64,000 nt of DNA. Origin: DASPGQ01 sp035457705 (GTDB lineage: Bacteria; Acidobacteriota; Vicinamibacteria; Marinacidobacterales; SMYC01). Positions 25,727-33,655 of this stretch are shown here, one piece after another. The notes beneath the pieces were generated by a model. The model had not been told where the DNA came from and ran no database searches. It saw only the letters and a program-made list of their open reading frames with translations. Every line of letters starts with the position of its first letter. The stretch's first letter is position 1. The DNA is taken from positions 53,658 through 117,657 of the forward strand of contig DATIBD010000063.1 of NCBI GenBank assembly GCA_035457705.1, given 5' to 3'. The position numbers were made by a program, and so were the translations under genes.

Positions 25727-26767
25727 TCACCGTATGCTGTCAACCGGTGAATCCGTGCCGAGTCGGCGGAGCTCCCAAAGGTCGGCGAGCCTTCCCTCTC
25801 CGATGCCGCCGAAAACGAGGAATCGCTCTTCGTCGGCCACGTAGGCGCCCATCGCGGCCTCGCGGGGTGGCGGGGCATCCGCGATCTCGAGCCGCTTCCA
25901 TTCTCCCCTTGCAAGGTCGAAGGACCAGGTCTCGTTCACGCTGCCGGCCGCGGTGGTCCCGCCGAAGACGACGAAGTGCCCCTCTCGGTCGATGAAACTT
26001 GTGGCGAGCATCCGACCCGGGGGACGAACCTCGGGAGTGACATTCGTCCACTGTCGGGCGCCCAGATCGAAGGCCCAGGTGTCGTCGAGGGGGCCGTTTC
26101 TCTGACCTCCATGTATGATCATTTTTCGGGAGCCGCCTTCGAGCGCCGCGGTGAGTAGACATCGCATCACCGGCCGGGCGGAATCCCGTCGCGGCCCAAC
26201 TTCCTGCCAAGAGTTCGTGTCGAGGTCGAACACCTGAGTGTCGTTGAAACGCTGTGAAAGGTCGGTGAACCCGGCGAACTGCACCAGCGCCCTTTCGAGC
26301 GGGTCGAAGACCGCTCCGGCGCCGTAGCGCGCCTGGGGGCGCGCATTCGCCGGCGGCGAGAGATCGCGCCACTCGAGTCGGTGGAGGTCTAGAGCCCAGG
26401 TGTCGTTGAAGAATCGACTCCCCTGCTGCCCGGCCCAGATCACCATCTGGTGTCCATTGGGATCGTAGACCGCGTTCGCCCCGAGGCGCGGCTCGGGGCG
26501 CGTCTCTCCGGTGGTGGTGAGCTCGATCCAGGAGCTCGTCGGGAGATCGAACGCCCAGACATCGCCGAGAAGGCCATCGTTCGACTCGCCGCCGAAGACC
26601 ACGAGTCGGTTGCCGATAGGGTCGAAGACGGCGGTCCCTGAGCTTCGTGGCTGAGGCGTAGATCCCGGGACCGGAACCAGCTCGCGCCACACCCAGGGCC
26701 GTTCTCCTTGCGCGCTCGCGACAGCGACGGTGGCCATCACGAGCACGCTAGAGCTCAGCAGGCGCAT
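25727..26767 (-). CDS. Secreted kelch-repeat beta-propeller protein
   Basis: Start at ATG 26767 gives a signal peptide (MRLLSSSVLVMATVAVASA) and a 346-residue product; ATGs at 26779 and 26809 are alternatives. At least six kelch blades are recognisable, each with a hydrophobic strand ending in GG or an equivalent and a W-x-F/LDL strand: VVFGGESND...VWAFDL, VIWAGQQG...TWALDL, VQFAGFTD...TQVFDL, IIHGGQRN...TWAFDL, VVFGGTTA...TWSFDL, LVFGGIGE. Such propellers bind proteins or glycans; some are galactose-oxidase-like, but the active-site residues are not evident. No partner is obvious. Confidence 0.85.
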   Translation of the reverse strand: MRLLSSSVLVMATVAVASAQGERPWVWRELVPVPGSTPQPRSSGTAVFDPIGNRLVVFGGESNDGLLGDVWAFDLPTSSWIELTTTGETRPEPRLGANAVYDPNGHQMVIWAGQQGSRFFNDTWALDLHRLEWRDLSPPANARPQARYGAGAVFDPLERALVQFAGFTDLSQRFNDTQVFDLDTNSWQEVGPRRDSARPVMRCLLTAALEGGSRKMIIHGGQRNGPLDDTWAFDLGARQWTNVTPEVRPPGRMLATSFIDREGHFVVFGGTTAAGSVNETWSFDLARGEWKRLEIADAPPPREAAMGAYVADEERFLVFGGIGEGRLADLWELRRLGTDSPVDSIR

Positions 26768-26884
26768 CTCGGGCAGCATATCAGAAGCTGCTCGTTTGGA
26801 AATGTTCACAGATCCAGTGCGAATCCGATCGCGTCTCGGATTTGCAGCATGCGCGTCTCGGACAAGGTCGTGATCAAAGCGGTC

Positions 26885-27586
26885 TTAAAAGTCGAACACC
26901 ACCCCGAAGGAAACGGTGGTCATGCTGGTCGTCGATCGGTGCGGAACCGGCGAGAGATCATCGGCTAGCGCGGACAGATCCGAGGGAAGGAAATACTCCG
27001 TCTCGCCGCCGAACAGATACCGCGCCCCGACCTCGAGAGAAATTCTGGATTCCGTTTCGTCGTTTCCGCTGAGGCGGAAGCTGATCCCACCGCCCCCTCC
27101 GAGGCTCACGGTCGTGCTGGTCGTAAGCGTCGAGAGCGTACAGTCCAAGGAGCATTCCTTCAGAACGATCGCGGTCTCGAATGCCCGGAAGCCAAACGCT
27201 CCTTCGATGTAGGGAGCGAGCCGGCCGTGGACGGGCTGCACCCGGGAGATAAAGTGCCCGAAGTAGATATCATTCGTCAATCGCGCGTCTTTCGCGCTTC
27301 TCCCCAGGCCGACGCCCCCGAGAACCACGTCCACGCTCCCGTTCGCATGGAATCCCAGGTCCATGCCTAGCCGAACGGGCGAGCTTCCGAGCCGACGGGT
27401 GAAGAAGAACGACCCGCCCCAGCGCGTATCCCCGATGCTCTCGCCGAAATCGCCCTGGGGGAAGCCGGCGACACCACTCACGCCGATTTGCCAGCGTGTC
27501 TTCTCTTGCGCCAGAGCATCGCCGCTGGCGAAAAGCAGGGAAAGACCGACGATGGAAACTCCAAGGAACCATTCATCCGACGCCAA
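26885..27586 (-). CDS. Outer-membrane beta-barrel protein (OmpA/OmpX-like size)
   Basis: The frame has only a TTG start at 27586, directly before a Sec signal (WFLGVSIVGLSLLFASGDALA). The 233-residue product has alternating beta strands (WGGSFFFTRRLGSSPVRLGMDLGFHA, RLAPYIEGAFGFRAFETAI, RISLEVGARYLFGG) and ends in MTTVSFGVVFDF with the C-terminal phenylalanine preferred by the BAM complex. A Cys pair (KECSLDCT) lies in a surface loop. It begins 25 bp after the stop of the 1002-residue exported protein and is likely the fourth gene of the ECF sigma operon. Confidence 0.72.
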   Translation of the reverse strand: MASDEWFLGVSIVGLSLLFASGDALAQEKTRWQIGVSGVAGFPQGDFGESIGDTRWGGSFFFTRRLGSSPVRLGMDLGFHANGSVDVVLGGVGLGRSAKDARLTNDIYFGHFISRVQPVHGRLAPYIEGAFGFRAFETAIVLKECSLDCTLSTLTTSTTVSLGGGGGISFRLSGNDETESRISLEVGARYLFGGETEYFLPSDLSALADDLSPVPHRSTTSMTTVSFGVVFDF

Positions 27587-27611
27587 GGCAAAAGCGTACC
27601 ACGATGGATGC

Positions 27612-30600
27612 TCACGGCTGCGTCACCGTCGGTTCCGAGCGTCGCGCGCGTGCCATGATTTCCGCCAACGGCTTGCGGTTCGTCCAGACGCCGATGAGCA
27701 CCGCTGTCAGGAGCGCGAGCACCGGGCTCACCGCAAAGCGGGTGAGGACGAACGCCAGGATGACAACACCTGTGCCTACCAAGGCCAGCGCGCGTCGACG
27801 GGGCGCCGTCTCCAGCGAATTGCGATACCTCGTCGCGCCCAGCCACACGAGAAAGACTCCCGTGAGACTCAGCGCCTGCCCGAGCAGAGCGCCCGAGCCG
27901 GTCGCATAGGCAATGCGAAACCACGCCTCGTCTTCGCTCTGGTTGGCGTAGAGCTTCTCGAACCCGTAGCGCAGACCGACGGCGGGAACTTCAATCGTCG
28001 GCGGCGCATGCGGCGTGGAAGCGTCGAGTCCTGGCTTCATCTGCTCGGCGGTCACGACGTCGCCTGCGCCGACGAGCTTCATGTTCGTGCTGGGGGCGCC
28101 GTAGTCGTAATCGGGCGGCAGGAACACGTCCCACTTCACGCGAGTCATGAGAATGTCGGCACGCGCGAGGGTCCCGCCGGTGCGGCCGAGACTGCCGAAA
28201 CGCGAGCCCGCGGTCGCATAGATGATCTCCACGGGAAAGCTCTTCGACGAGCTCGGTATCGGAACGAGGACGGCGTCCTCACCGGAGACCGCGGGCTTTT
28301 CGGCTCTTCCGTCGACCGCGGCCGACCAGACCTCTGAGTGCGGGGGAAGCACGAGGCGAAGGAACTGCTTCTGGCTGTTGCGGACGTCGAAGCGAGCCGT
28401 CGTGACCGAGAGGCCGTCGGAGGTGAAGAGCGTCCGGAAGCGTGCCTCGTCGATCGTCGCCTGCTGGACCTCGGCCACCGCATGGCGGGTCAACTCGAGC
28501 TCGAGCCGATAAGGAGGCTCCGACTGCGCGTACCGGAACGCCATGAGAATGGGGTTGACCGTGCGGAGAACGAGCTGTCGGGGAAGCTCCCGCGCATCGA
28601 GGCGAGTCAACCCCGAGACCTCGAGCACCCGCACTTCGACGGCGCTCAAGGCCTCGACCGCGATGCGTCCCTGTTCGATCTCGGCGCCCACGACCCTCAG
28701 GCGTGGCAGCTCGATCTCCGTCTCGTTCGCCCCCAGGACCTGCTCGTACGTCACCTCGACCCGGAAGTCCCCGTCCATCTCCTGGGTGAAGTCGAAATCG
28801 ATGCGTTGTTCACCGTCCTGCTCGCTCACGACATGCTCCCTGAGGGAGGGCGCGGTGACTCCGAGGACGTTCACCCCGGCGGGCAGGCCGAGCGACAGGG
28901 CCATGAGACGGCCCGACTTCACGTTGAGCTCGACGCTCGAGGTTGCCGAAAGGCTCGCTTCCCCGAGGGAGACGAGCGTGTCGATGCGGGCGTCGAATTT
29001 CCCCTGGGCGACTTCGGGGGCGGTCGCGACGATGGTGAGCGAAGGCGGCGATTCCACGTACTTGAAAGTATGAGCCACCGTTCGGGTGACGCCCTCGCGC
29101 ACGAAGGGGGGCAGCTGGTTCTCGCCCACGCGGGTGAGCGTTTCGTCCGGAGTTCCCGCGGGCGCCAGTGTGAGGTCGCGCGTCGACAGGAGCGCCACCA
29201 TGCCCTTCTGGCGCTGCGGCCCGAGCGCCCGGAACAACGGGGCTTCGATCCCCGCCGCCTCGGCGGCTCCCGCGAGCGAGCGGTCGAGCTCGAAAGCGAG
29301 CACGAGCTCCCCGCGGACCTCGCGATCGAGGAAAACTCGAAGCACGTTCGACTCCACCTTCCAGTCGGCGACGGCGCCGGAGGCGGACGTCACGCGGTTG
29401 ATTTGAACGTCCGCGGGGACGGCCAGCTCGAGCACGTTGGTTCCGCCGCGGCTGACCTCGAACTGGGCAACGACCCGGCCGAAGAGCACACCCTCCTCGG
29501 CGTGGAACAGGTGGAACAGAGAAGCGTTCCACCGGAGCTCGGCCCGTACGTCCTCGGGAACGGCCTCGGACCACGAGAACGTCACCTGCCGGGAGAGAGG
29601 TACGTTGACGGTCGCCACGGTCGTGCCCCGCGCGAATCGGCGGGCAACGCCACCACCGGGAGAGACGTTCACGTCCTTGCGCCCCGGGAAATGAAGCTCG
29701 AAGCTCGATACCGGAACGGCGGGAATGTCGAGCGTCGCTTGCGGCGGCCCGTTGTCGCGAGAAACGCCCACGCGAACCACGGCGGAAATCCGATGCGCGC
29801 CGCGACCCCGCACGAGCGCCGCGAACCGACCGTCCTCCACCACGATCGTGGCGGGCTTGTCGTCGACGCGCAGGTCGGCGAGGGTGACGCCCTTGGGGAA
29901 GAGCGGGATGGTCACGGTCTCGTCGGAGAAGACGTCGATCCCGAGCTCCCCGCGGAACGTGACGGAGTCATCGGCAAGATCGCCCGTATAGCTCGCCCGG
30001 CTCAACGCGTAGCTGGACTCGGTGGGGGTGCGCCAGCTCAGCTGAAGGCCCGGTCCGGTTGGTATCGAGGCCGTGACCCGGGTCTTCCCGCCGCTCTCGC
30101 TCGTGCGAACCCCCGTTCCGGGAAGAACGGCCACGTCGAGGCCCCCGCCGGGAAGGACGGCGTCGAGGCGGATCGAGGCCGCTTGGGGAAGGGGCACCGC
30201 CATCGTAAAGCCACCGCGAGCACCCACCGCGTCGACGCGATACCGTAAGCTCATTACATAGGAGCCGGCGCGATTCGTGCTCCAGCACAGACCGTGAGGA
30301 GCGGGTAGCAGCTGGGCGGGGCTTCCTCCCACCGTGACGCTTTCTACCGCGGTGCCCACGGGCAGCACGGGCACGAGCACCCACTCGTTCTCCAGGACGT
30401 CGATACCGAGCTCGACGCGCACCTCGGCGCCCGTCGATGGACCGGTCTCGACGCTGAGGCTCACGCTCGCCGTTCCCAGCACGAAGCCCGTAGGAGCCGG
30501 CCGGCTCGAAGGCCGGGAAGCTTCCAGAAGCTCTCGGTAGACCTCGAGGGGGATCTGCACCTGCCCGGGATCCCCCTGGGAGGTCGTGGACAGCACGGAA

Positions 30601-30620
30601 AACAGAAGGAGTCGAATCAT
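27612..30620 (-). CDS. Large exported beta-rich protein with C-terminal membrane helices, function unknown
   Basis: A 1002-residue protein with a short signal peptide (MIRLLLFSVLSTTSQG). Residues 20-890 look like a chain of beta-sandwich domains, with recurring strands of the form V-x-V-x-F/L-x-I-P (for example ELGIDVLENEWVLVPVLP and again ELGIDVFSDETVTIPLFP). Three helices near the C-terminus (about 905-985) anchor it, followed by a basic tail. I do not recognise a named family; it resembles big extracytoplasmic proteins coded beside ECF sigma factors in Acidobacteriota. It starts 9 bp after the anti-sigma/VWA gene. Confidence 0.6.
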   Translation of the reverse strand: MIRLLLFSVLSTTSQGDPGQVQIPLEVYRELLEASRPSSRPAPTGFVLGTASVSLSVETGPSTGAEVRVELGIDVLENEWVLVPVLPVGTAVESVTVGGSPAQLLPAPHGLCWSTNRAGSYVMSLRYRVDAVGARGGFTMAVPLPQAASIRLDAVLPGGGLDVAVLPGTGVRTSESGGKTRVTASIPTGPGLQLSWRTPTESSYALSRASYTGDLADDSVTFRGELGIDVFSDETVTIPLFPKGVTLADLRVDDKPATIVVEDGRFAALVRGRGAHRISAVVRVGVSRDNGPPQATLDIPAVPVSSFELHFPGRKDVNVSPGGGVARRFARGTTVATVNVPLSRQVTFSWSEAVPEDVRAELRWNASLFHLFHAEEGVLFGRVVAQFEVSRGGTNVLELAVPADVQINRVTSASGAVADWKVESNVLRVFLDREVRGELVLAFELDRSLAGAAEAAGIEAPLFRALGPQRQKGMVALLSTRDLTLAPAGTPDETLTRVGENQLPPFVREGVTRTVAHTFKYVESPPSLTIVATAPEVAQGKFDARIDTLVSLGEASLSATSSVELNVKSGRLMALSLGLPAGVNVLGVTAPSLREHVVSEQDGEQRIDFDFTQEMDGDFRVEVTYEQVLGANETEIELPRLRVVGAEIEQGRIAVEALSAVEVRVLEVSGLTRLDARELPRQLVLRTVNPILMAFRYAQSEPPYRLELELTRHAVAEVQQATIDEARFRTLFTSDGLSVTTARFDVRNSQKQFLRLVLPPHSEVWSAAVDGRAEKPAVSGEDAVLVPIPSSSKSFPVEIIYATAGSRFGSLGRTGGTLARADILMTRVKWDVFLPPDYDYGAPSTNMKLVGAGDVVTAEQMKPGLDASTPHAPPTIEVPAVGLRYGFEKLYANQSEDEAWFRIAYATGSGALLGQALSLTGVFLVWLGATRYRNSLETAPRRRALALVGTGVVILAFVLTRFAVSPVLALLTAVLIGVWTNRKPLAEIMARARRSEPTVTQP

Positions 30621-30629
30621 GTTGTCCTC

Positions 30630-32900
30630 TCAGTCGAGGGCGAGCCGCGACGTCACCTTGAGTTTCGAAGCGAAGCGAAGCGAAGCGGAAACGTACTCAC
30701 GGACGGCGGGATCGCCGGTAGCGCCGGTCCCGATGAGCGCCAGATATTCGTCCAACATCACGATGTCGCGGCGGACATCGTCATCGTCGAGGCGGAGGTT
30801 CTCGACCCGAGCGGCATCGAGCCGGTCCCGGAACGAGCGCAGAAGCTCCCCGGCTCCCGCCGCGTCACCGCCGGCAAGGGCCGCGGCCGCTGAAGCGAGG
30901 CTTTCGGACAGACGATCGGCGAGGACGTTTTTCGCGACGTTCGTCTCGAGTGAGCTCTCGCCGCCGTCTCCCCGTTCGAGCGCGAGGCTCGTCCGAGCAA
31001 CCTCGTTCGAGAGCGAGCCGATGTCCTTGAACCGGGCGGTGACGTCAGCCACCGGACCGGGGCCGGACGCAACGACGTCGAGGAGCACGACGTGGCTATC
31101 GCCGGCATAGAAACTGGGGATCACGATCTGGATGCCCTCTTCGTCTTCCCCGCGGTCGGCGTCGATTCCGAGATTCTTGGCCAGCCGTAGATCGATGGCC
31201 TTTTCCGCCTCTCGAACCGCTTCGGCCCTCGCCGTGTCGAGCTTCTCGGAGCCGAGGACCTCGACGAGCTGGACGCCGGGAGCGAGGCGGATACGAAGCC
31301 GCACCGCGCGGGCGACGACCCGGCTCGCCGACGCGAGCTCGTCGTCCACGGCGGTCGCGGCGTCTGTCGGCTGGGCGACGAGACGACGGATCCCCTGTCC
31401 CGCGAGAGCGATGCGCTCGATCTCCGATGGGTTCGTACCGGCTCCCGCCGCGAAGACGCTCACGGGGATGCCGCCCACGGCGCTCCGGTGAGCGAGACGA
31501 GCGAGCGTTTCGGTGGCGTCGCCGAGCGGACGTCCGGTTACCAGCACCACGAGGCTCGCCCCGAGAACGGCGTCGGCACCCTCGGAGCCGGCGACGCTCG
31601 AAATGCCTTGCGCAAGCGCCGCTTCGAGATTCGGGGCGAGCTCGGCTTCCCGATTCGGGGAGGGCATTCCATCCCGGTTCTCGCCCGCGACGACGGTGCG
31701 GATCCGGTCCCCGGGCTCTTGCGCTTTTTCGAGCGCACGGGCGAGGGCAGAAAAGATGTGCTCGACCTCGAGTGGTACGGGCTCGGTCGAGTCGAAGACC
31801 ACGGCGACGTTCATCGCCGGACGGCGCGCCGCGCGGCGCTCCATCGCCTGGAGACCAACCTGGAGGTGAAGCCGCGTCGGTTCGGTGACTCCCGATCGAT
31901 CGGAAGCGAGAAAGACGGCAAGCGCGCTCCGCTCGGGCGGATCGAAAGGCTGCGGCACGCGGCGGACGGCGTCATGGAGACGAGGCGAGCCTTCGAGCCG
32001 CGAACGATCGAAGGCCCGAAGCTGAGCGTCGAGAAATCGGATCATCGGATCGCCGGGCAGGTACGTGTTGGCCCAGTAGCCCGAAGGGGTGAGAAACGAC
32101 AGATTGTCGAGAGCGGTCAACTCGTCGCGGTCGACGCGATTGCCGAAGCGGTACCGGTCGTCCTTGCTCTTCTTGTCTAGCAAGCCTTCAGGTGGCGGTG
32201 GCAGGTAGAAGGAAACGAGGGGCTGCTCTTTCTGCTGCCCGACGGGTGGCTCGGGCGCTCGCGCCGACTCCTCCTCGAACGACGGCGACGGCGTAGTGGG
32301 CAGACCTCCCGTGCGCCCAGCATATCCTCCAACGACACCGGGGACGCCTTCGCCCTCGCCTCTTTTGCCGACCCTTTCATTTCCGGCTTCGAGAGACTCC
32401 GTTTTCGACTCCAGCTCTGCACCCGATGCCGGGCGGTTATCCTCCACGTCGCCGAGCTCACGTAACTCTTGTTGAGTATCGGGATCGAGAGATGCCGCTT
32501 CGTCGTTGGAACGCTCGAGCTCTCTGAGTTGAGCTACGTGCTGGAAGTCTTGTCCTCGAGTCAACCACTGCCAGGTTGCCGAGCCCAGCACCGCGAGGAC
32601 TCCCGCGGCCGCGGCGAGTTGCCAGCCCCACGGCGGGAGCAGCCTCCGTTCGACCTTCGCCTCTTTACCGAGGGCCGGAACGGCCAGCTCGGGACGGGCG
32701 AGAAGACGCTCCACGAGCTCGTCGGAAGCGTCGTGAGCGGGAAGTGCGGCCAGAGCGCCGTCGATGGCGACGAGCCGCTCCAGGAACGAGAGGCAGTCGT
32801 CGCAGCTCTCGACGTGAGCGCGCGCTGCCTCGTCCTCGCGGAGATGAACATGTCCCTCCGCGGCCAGGGTGTCTTGCAAGGATTGACAGACGGGTTTCAT
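30630..32900 (-). CDS. Zinc-finger anti-sigma domain fused to a YfbK-like VWA protein
   Basis: The 756-residue product begins with an anti-sigma zinc-binding domain (HVESCDDC near residues 29-36, the HxxxCxxC signature), then one membrane helix (about 92-113), a charged linker, and from about 250 a module like YfbK proteins: DELTALDNLSFLTPSGYWANTYLPGDP followed by a VWA-like domain (AVVFDSTEPV, VVLVTGRPLGDATE, IPVSVFAAG). The canonical DxSxS metal site is degenerate. The ATG overlaps the sigma gene stop by 4 bp. The likely role is to hold the sigma factor at the membrane and release it on an envelope cue. Confidence 0.78.
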   Translation of the reverse strand: MKPVCQSLQDTLAAEGHVHLREDEAARAHVESCDDCLSFLERLVAIDGALAALPAHDASDELVERLLARPELAVPALGKEAKVERRLLPPWGWQLAAAAGVLAVLGSATWQWLTRGQDFQHVAQLRELERSNDEAASLDPDTQQELRELGDVEDNRPASGAELESKTESLEAGNERVGKRGEGEGVPGVVGGYAGRTGGLPTTPSPSFEEESARAPEPPVGQQKEQPLVSFYLPPPPEGLLDKKSKDDRYRFGNRVDRDELTALDNLSFLTPSGYWANTYLPGDPMIRFLDAQLRAFDRSRLEGSPRLHDAVRRVPQPFDPPERSALAVFLASDRSGVTEPTRLHLQVGLQAMERRAARRPAMNVAVVFDSTEPVPLEVEHIFSALARALEKAQEPGDRIRTVVAGENRDGMPSPNREAELAPNLEAALAQGISSVAGSEGADAVLGASLVVLVTGRPLGDATETLARLAHRSAVGGIPVSVFAAGAGTNPSEIERIALAGQGIRRLVAQPTDAATAVDDELASASRVVARAVRLRIRLAPGVQLVEVLGSEKLDTARAEAVREAEKAIDLRLAKNLGIDADRGEDEEGIQIVIPSFYAGDSHVVLLDVVASGPGPVADVTARFKDIGSLSNEVARTSLALERGDGGESSLETNVAKNVLADRLSESLASAAAALAGGDAAGAGELLRSFRDRLDAARVENLRLDDDDVRRDIVMLDEYLALIGTGATGDPAVREYVSASLRFASKLKVTSRLALD
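30666..30687. repeat. Pentanucleotide tandem repeat (CGAAG x4) inside the VWA/anti-sigma gene
   Basis: Four perfect CGAAG units plus CG, about 40 bp before the stop codon of the gene on the minus strand. A unit gain or loss would shift the frame for the last dozen residues only. Confidence 0.7.
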
Positions 32901-33514
32901 GACGACGCCTCCGGCGACAGTTTCCGTATCAGCTTGAGCCGAGCGCGCCTGAGGTGGGTCTTCACCGTGTTGAGTGGAATTCCCAGCGCTTCCGCGATGT
33001 CCTTCTGAGGCACGCTCTCGATCGAGGCGAGAACGAGCACCTCGCGCTGAATGGGTGGAAGCGCCTCGAGCTCGCGCTCGAGGAAGCGGAACATCTGGCT
33101 CGCCGCGGCGATCTTCTCGCCATCGGGCTTCTCATCCCGCGGCTCTTGCTCAGGTGGGTCGGTGAAGACCAGTGCGGTCACTTTCCGCCTGCGGTGATAG
33201 GTCCTCACCGCGTTGGCGACGACGGTGAAGAGCCAGGGGTGAATCGGCTTGTCCGCGTCGTACTGGTACGCCGACCGATGAATGCGCAGAAAGATTTCCT
33301 GGAAGAGGTCGTCGCGATCCGGCTCGGCGACCCCGCAACGGATGATGTAAGAGAAGACCGGCGCGCGATACCGCGAGACGAGAGCCCGAAAGGCATCCGG
33401 ATCGCCCTCACGGTGACGGACGAGGAGGTTCGGCTGTGCCGTAGCCTCCGATCCGGCGGGCCGACAAGGTCCCTCTTCCACTGTCTCGCCTCTTGCGACC
33501 GATATCCCTTCCAC
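32897..33514 (-). CDS. ECF-type RNA polymerase sigma factor
   Basis: A 205-residue sigma-70-family factor from a GTG start. Region 2 shows DPDAFRALVSRYRAPVFSYI and DRDDLFQEIFLRIHRS with the -10-binding helix PWLFTVVANAVRTYHRRRK; region 4 shows LPPIQREVLVLASIESVPQKDIAEALGIPLNTVKTHLRRAR, the helix-turn-helix for the -35 element. Regions 3 and 1.1 are absent, so it is an ECF factor. The stop overlaps the start of an anti-sigma/VWA gene, and the unit probably continues with the 1002-residue protein and a beta-barrel. A TonB receptor gene is divergent. Confidence 0.93.
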   Translation of the reverse strand: MEGISVARGETVEEGPCRPAGSEATAQPNLLVRHREGDPDAFRALVSRYRAPVFSYIIRCGVAEPDRDDLFQEIFLRIHRSAYQYDADKPIHPWLFTVVANAVRTYHRRRKVTALVFTDPPEQEPRDEKPDGEKIAAASQMFRFLERELEALPPIQREVLVLASIESVPQKDIAEALGIPLNTVKTHLRRARLKLIRKLSPEASS

Positions 33515-33566
33515 ACTCCATCGTACCCGCGGCGGGGCAAAAGGTTTCCTCGAGGCGACGAGAAAG

Positions 33567-33596
33567 TTGACGAAAGGCCAGCGGCGTTGCTATAAG
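33567..33596 (+). promoter_or_regulatory. Promoter of the TonB-dependent receptor gene
   Basis: TTGACG at 33567-33572 and TATAAG at 33591-33596 with an 18-bp spacer, each matching sigma70 consensus at five of six positions. Transcription from about 33603 would give a leader near 53 nt that contains the AAGGAAG Shine-Dalgarno. It does not look like an ECF-type GGAAC promoter, so the adjacent sigma factor is not needed for it. Confidence 0.6.
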
Positions 33597-33655
33597 CGCA
33601 GCCAGGACGACCGCCTGCCTGCACGTCCGTGCGCATGCTCTAAAGGAAGACGACG

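Noticed and set aside
28338..30248. 636-codon plus-strand frame opposite the 1002-residue exported protein
   Set aside because: Composition (Arg/Glu/His-rich without hydrophobic core) is that of a shadow frame; the minus-strand gene has signal peptide and beta-strand pattern.
33520..33549. ECF-type autoregulatory promoter (GGAAACC, 16 bp, GTACGA) upstream of the sigma gene
   Set aside because: The -10 part does not match a known ECF class and it would place the start point at or inside the GTG; too weak without a second site for comparison.
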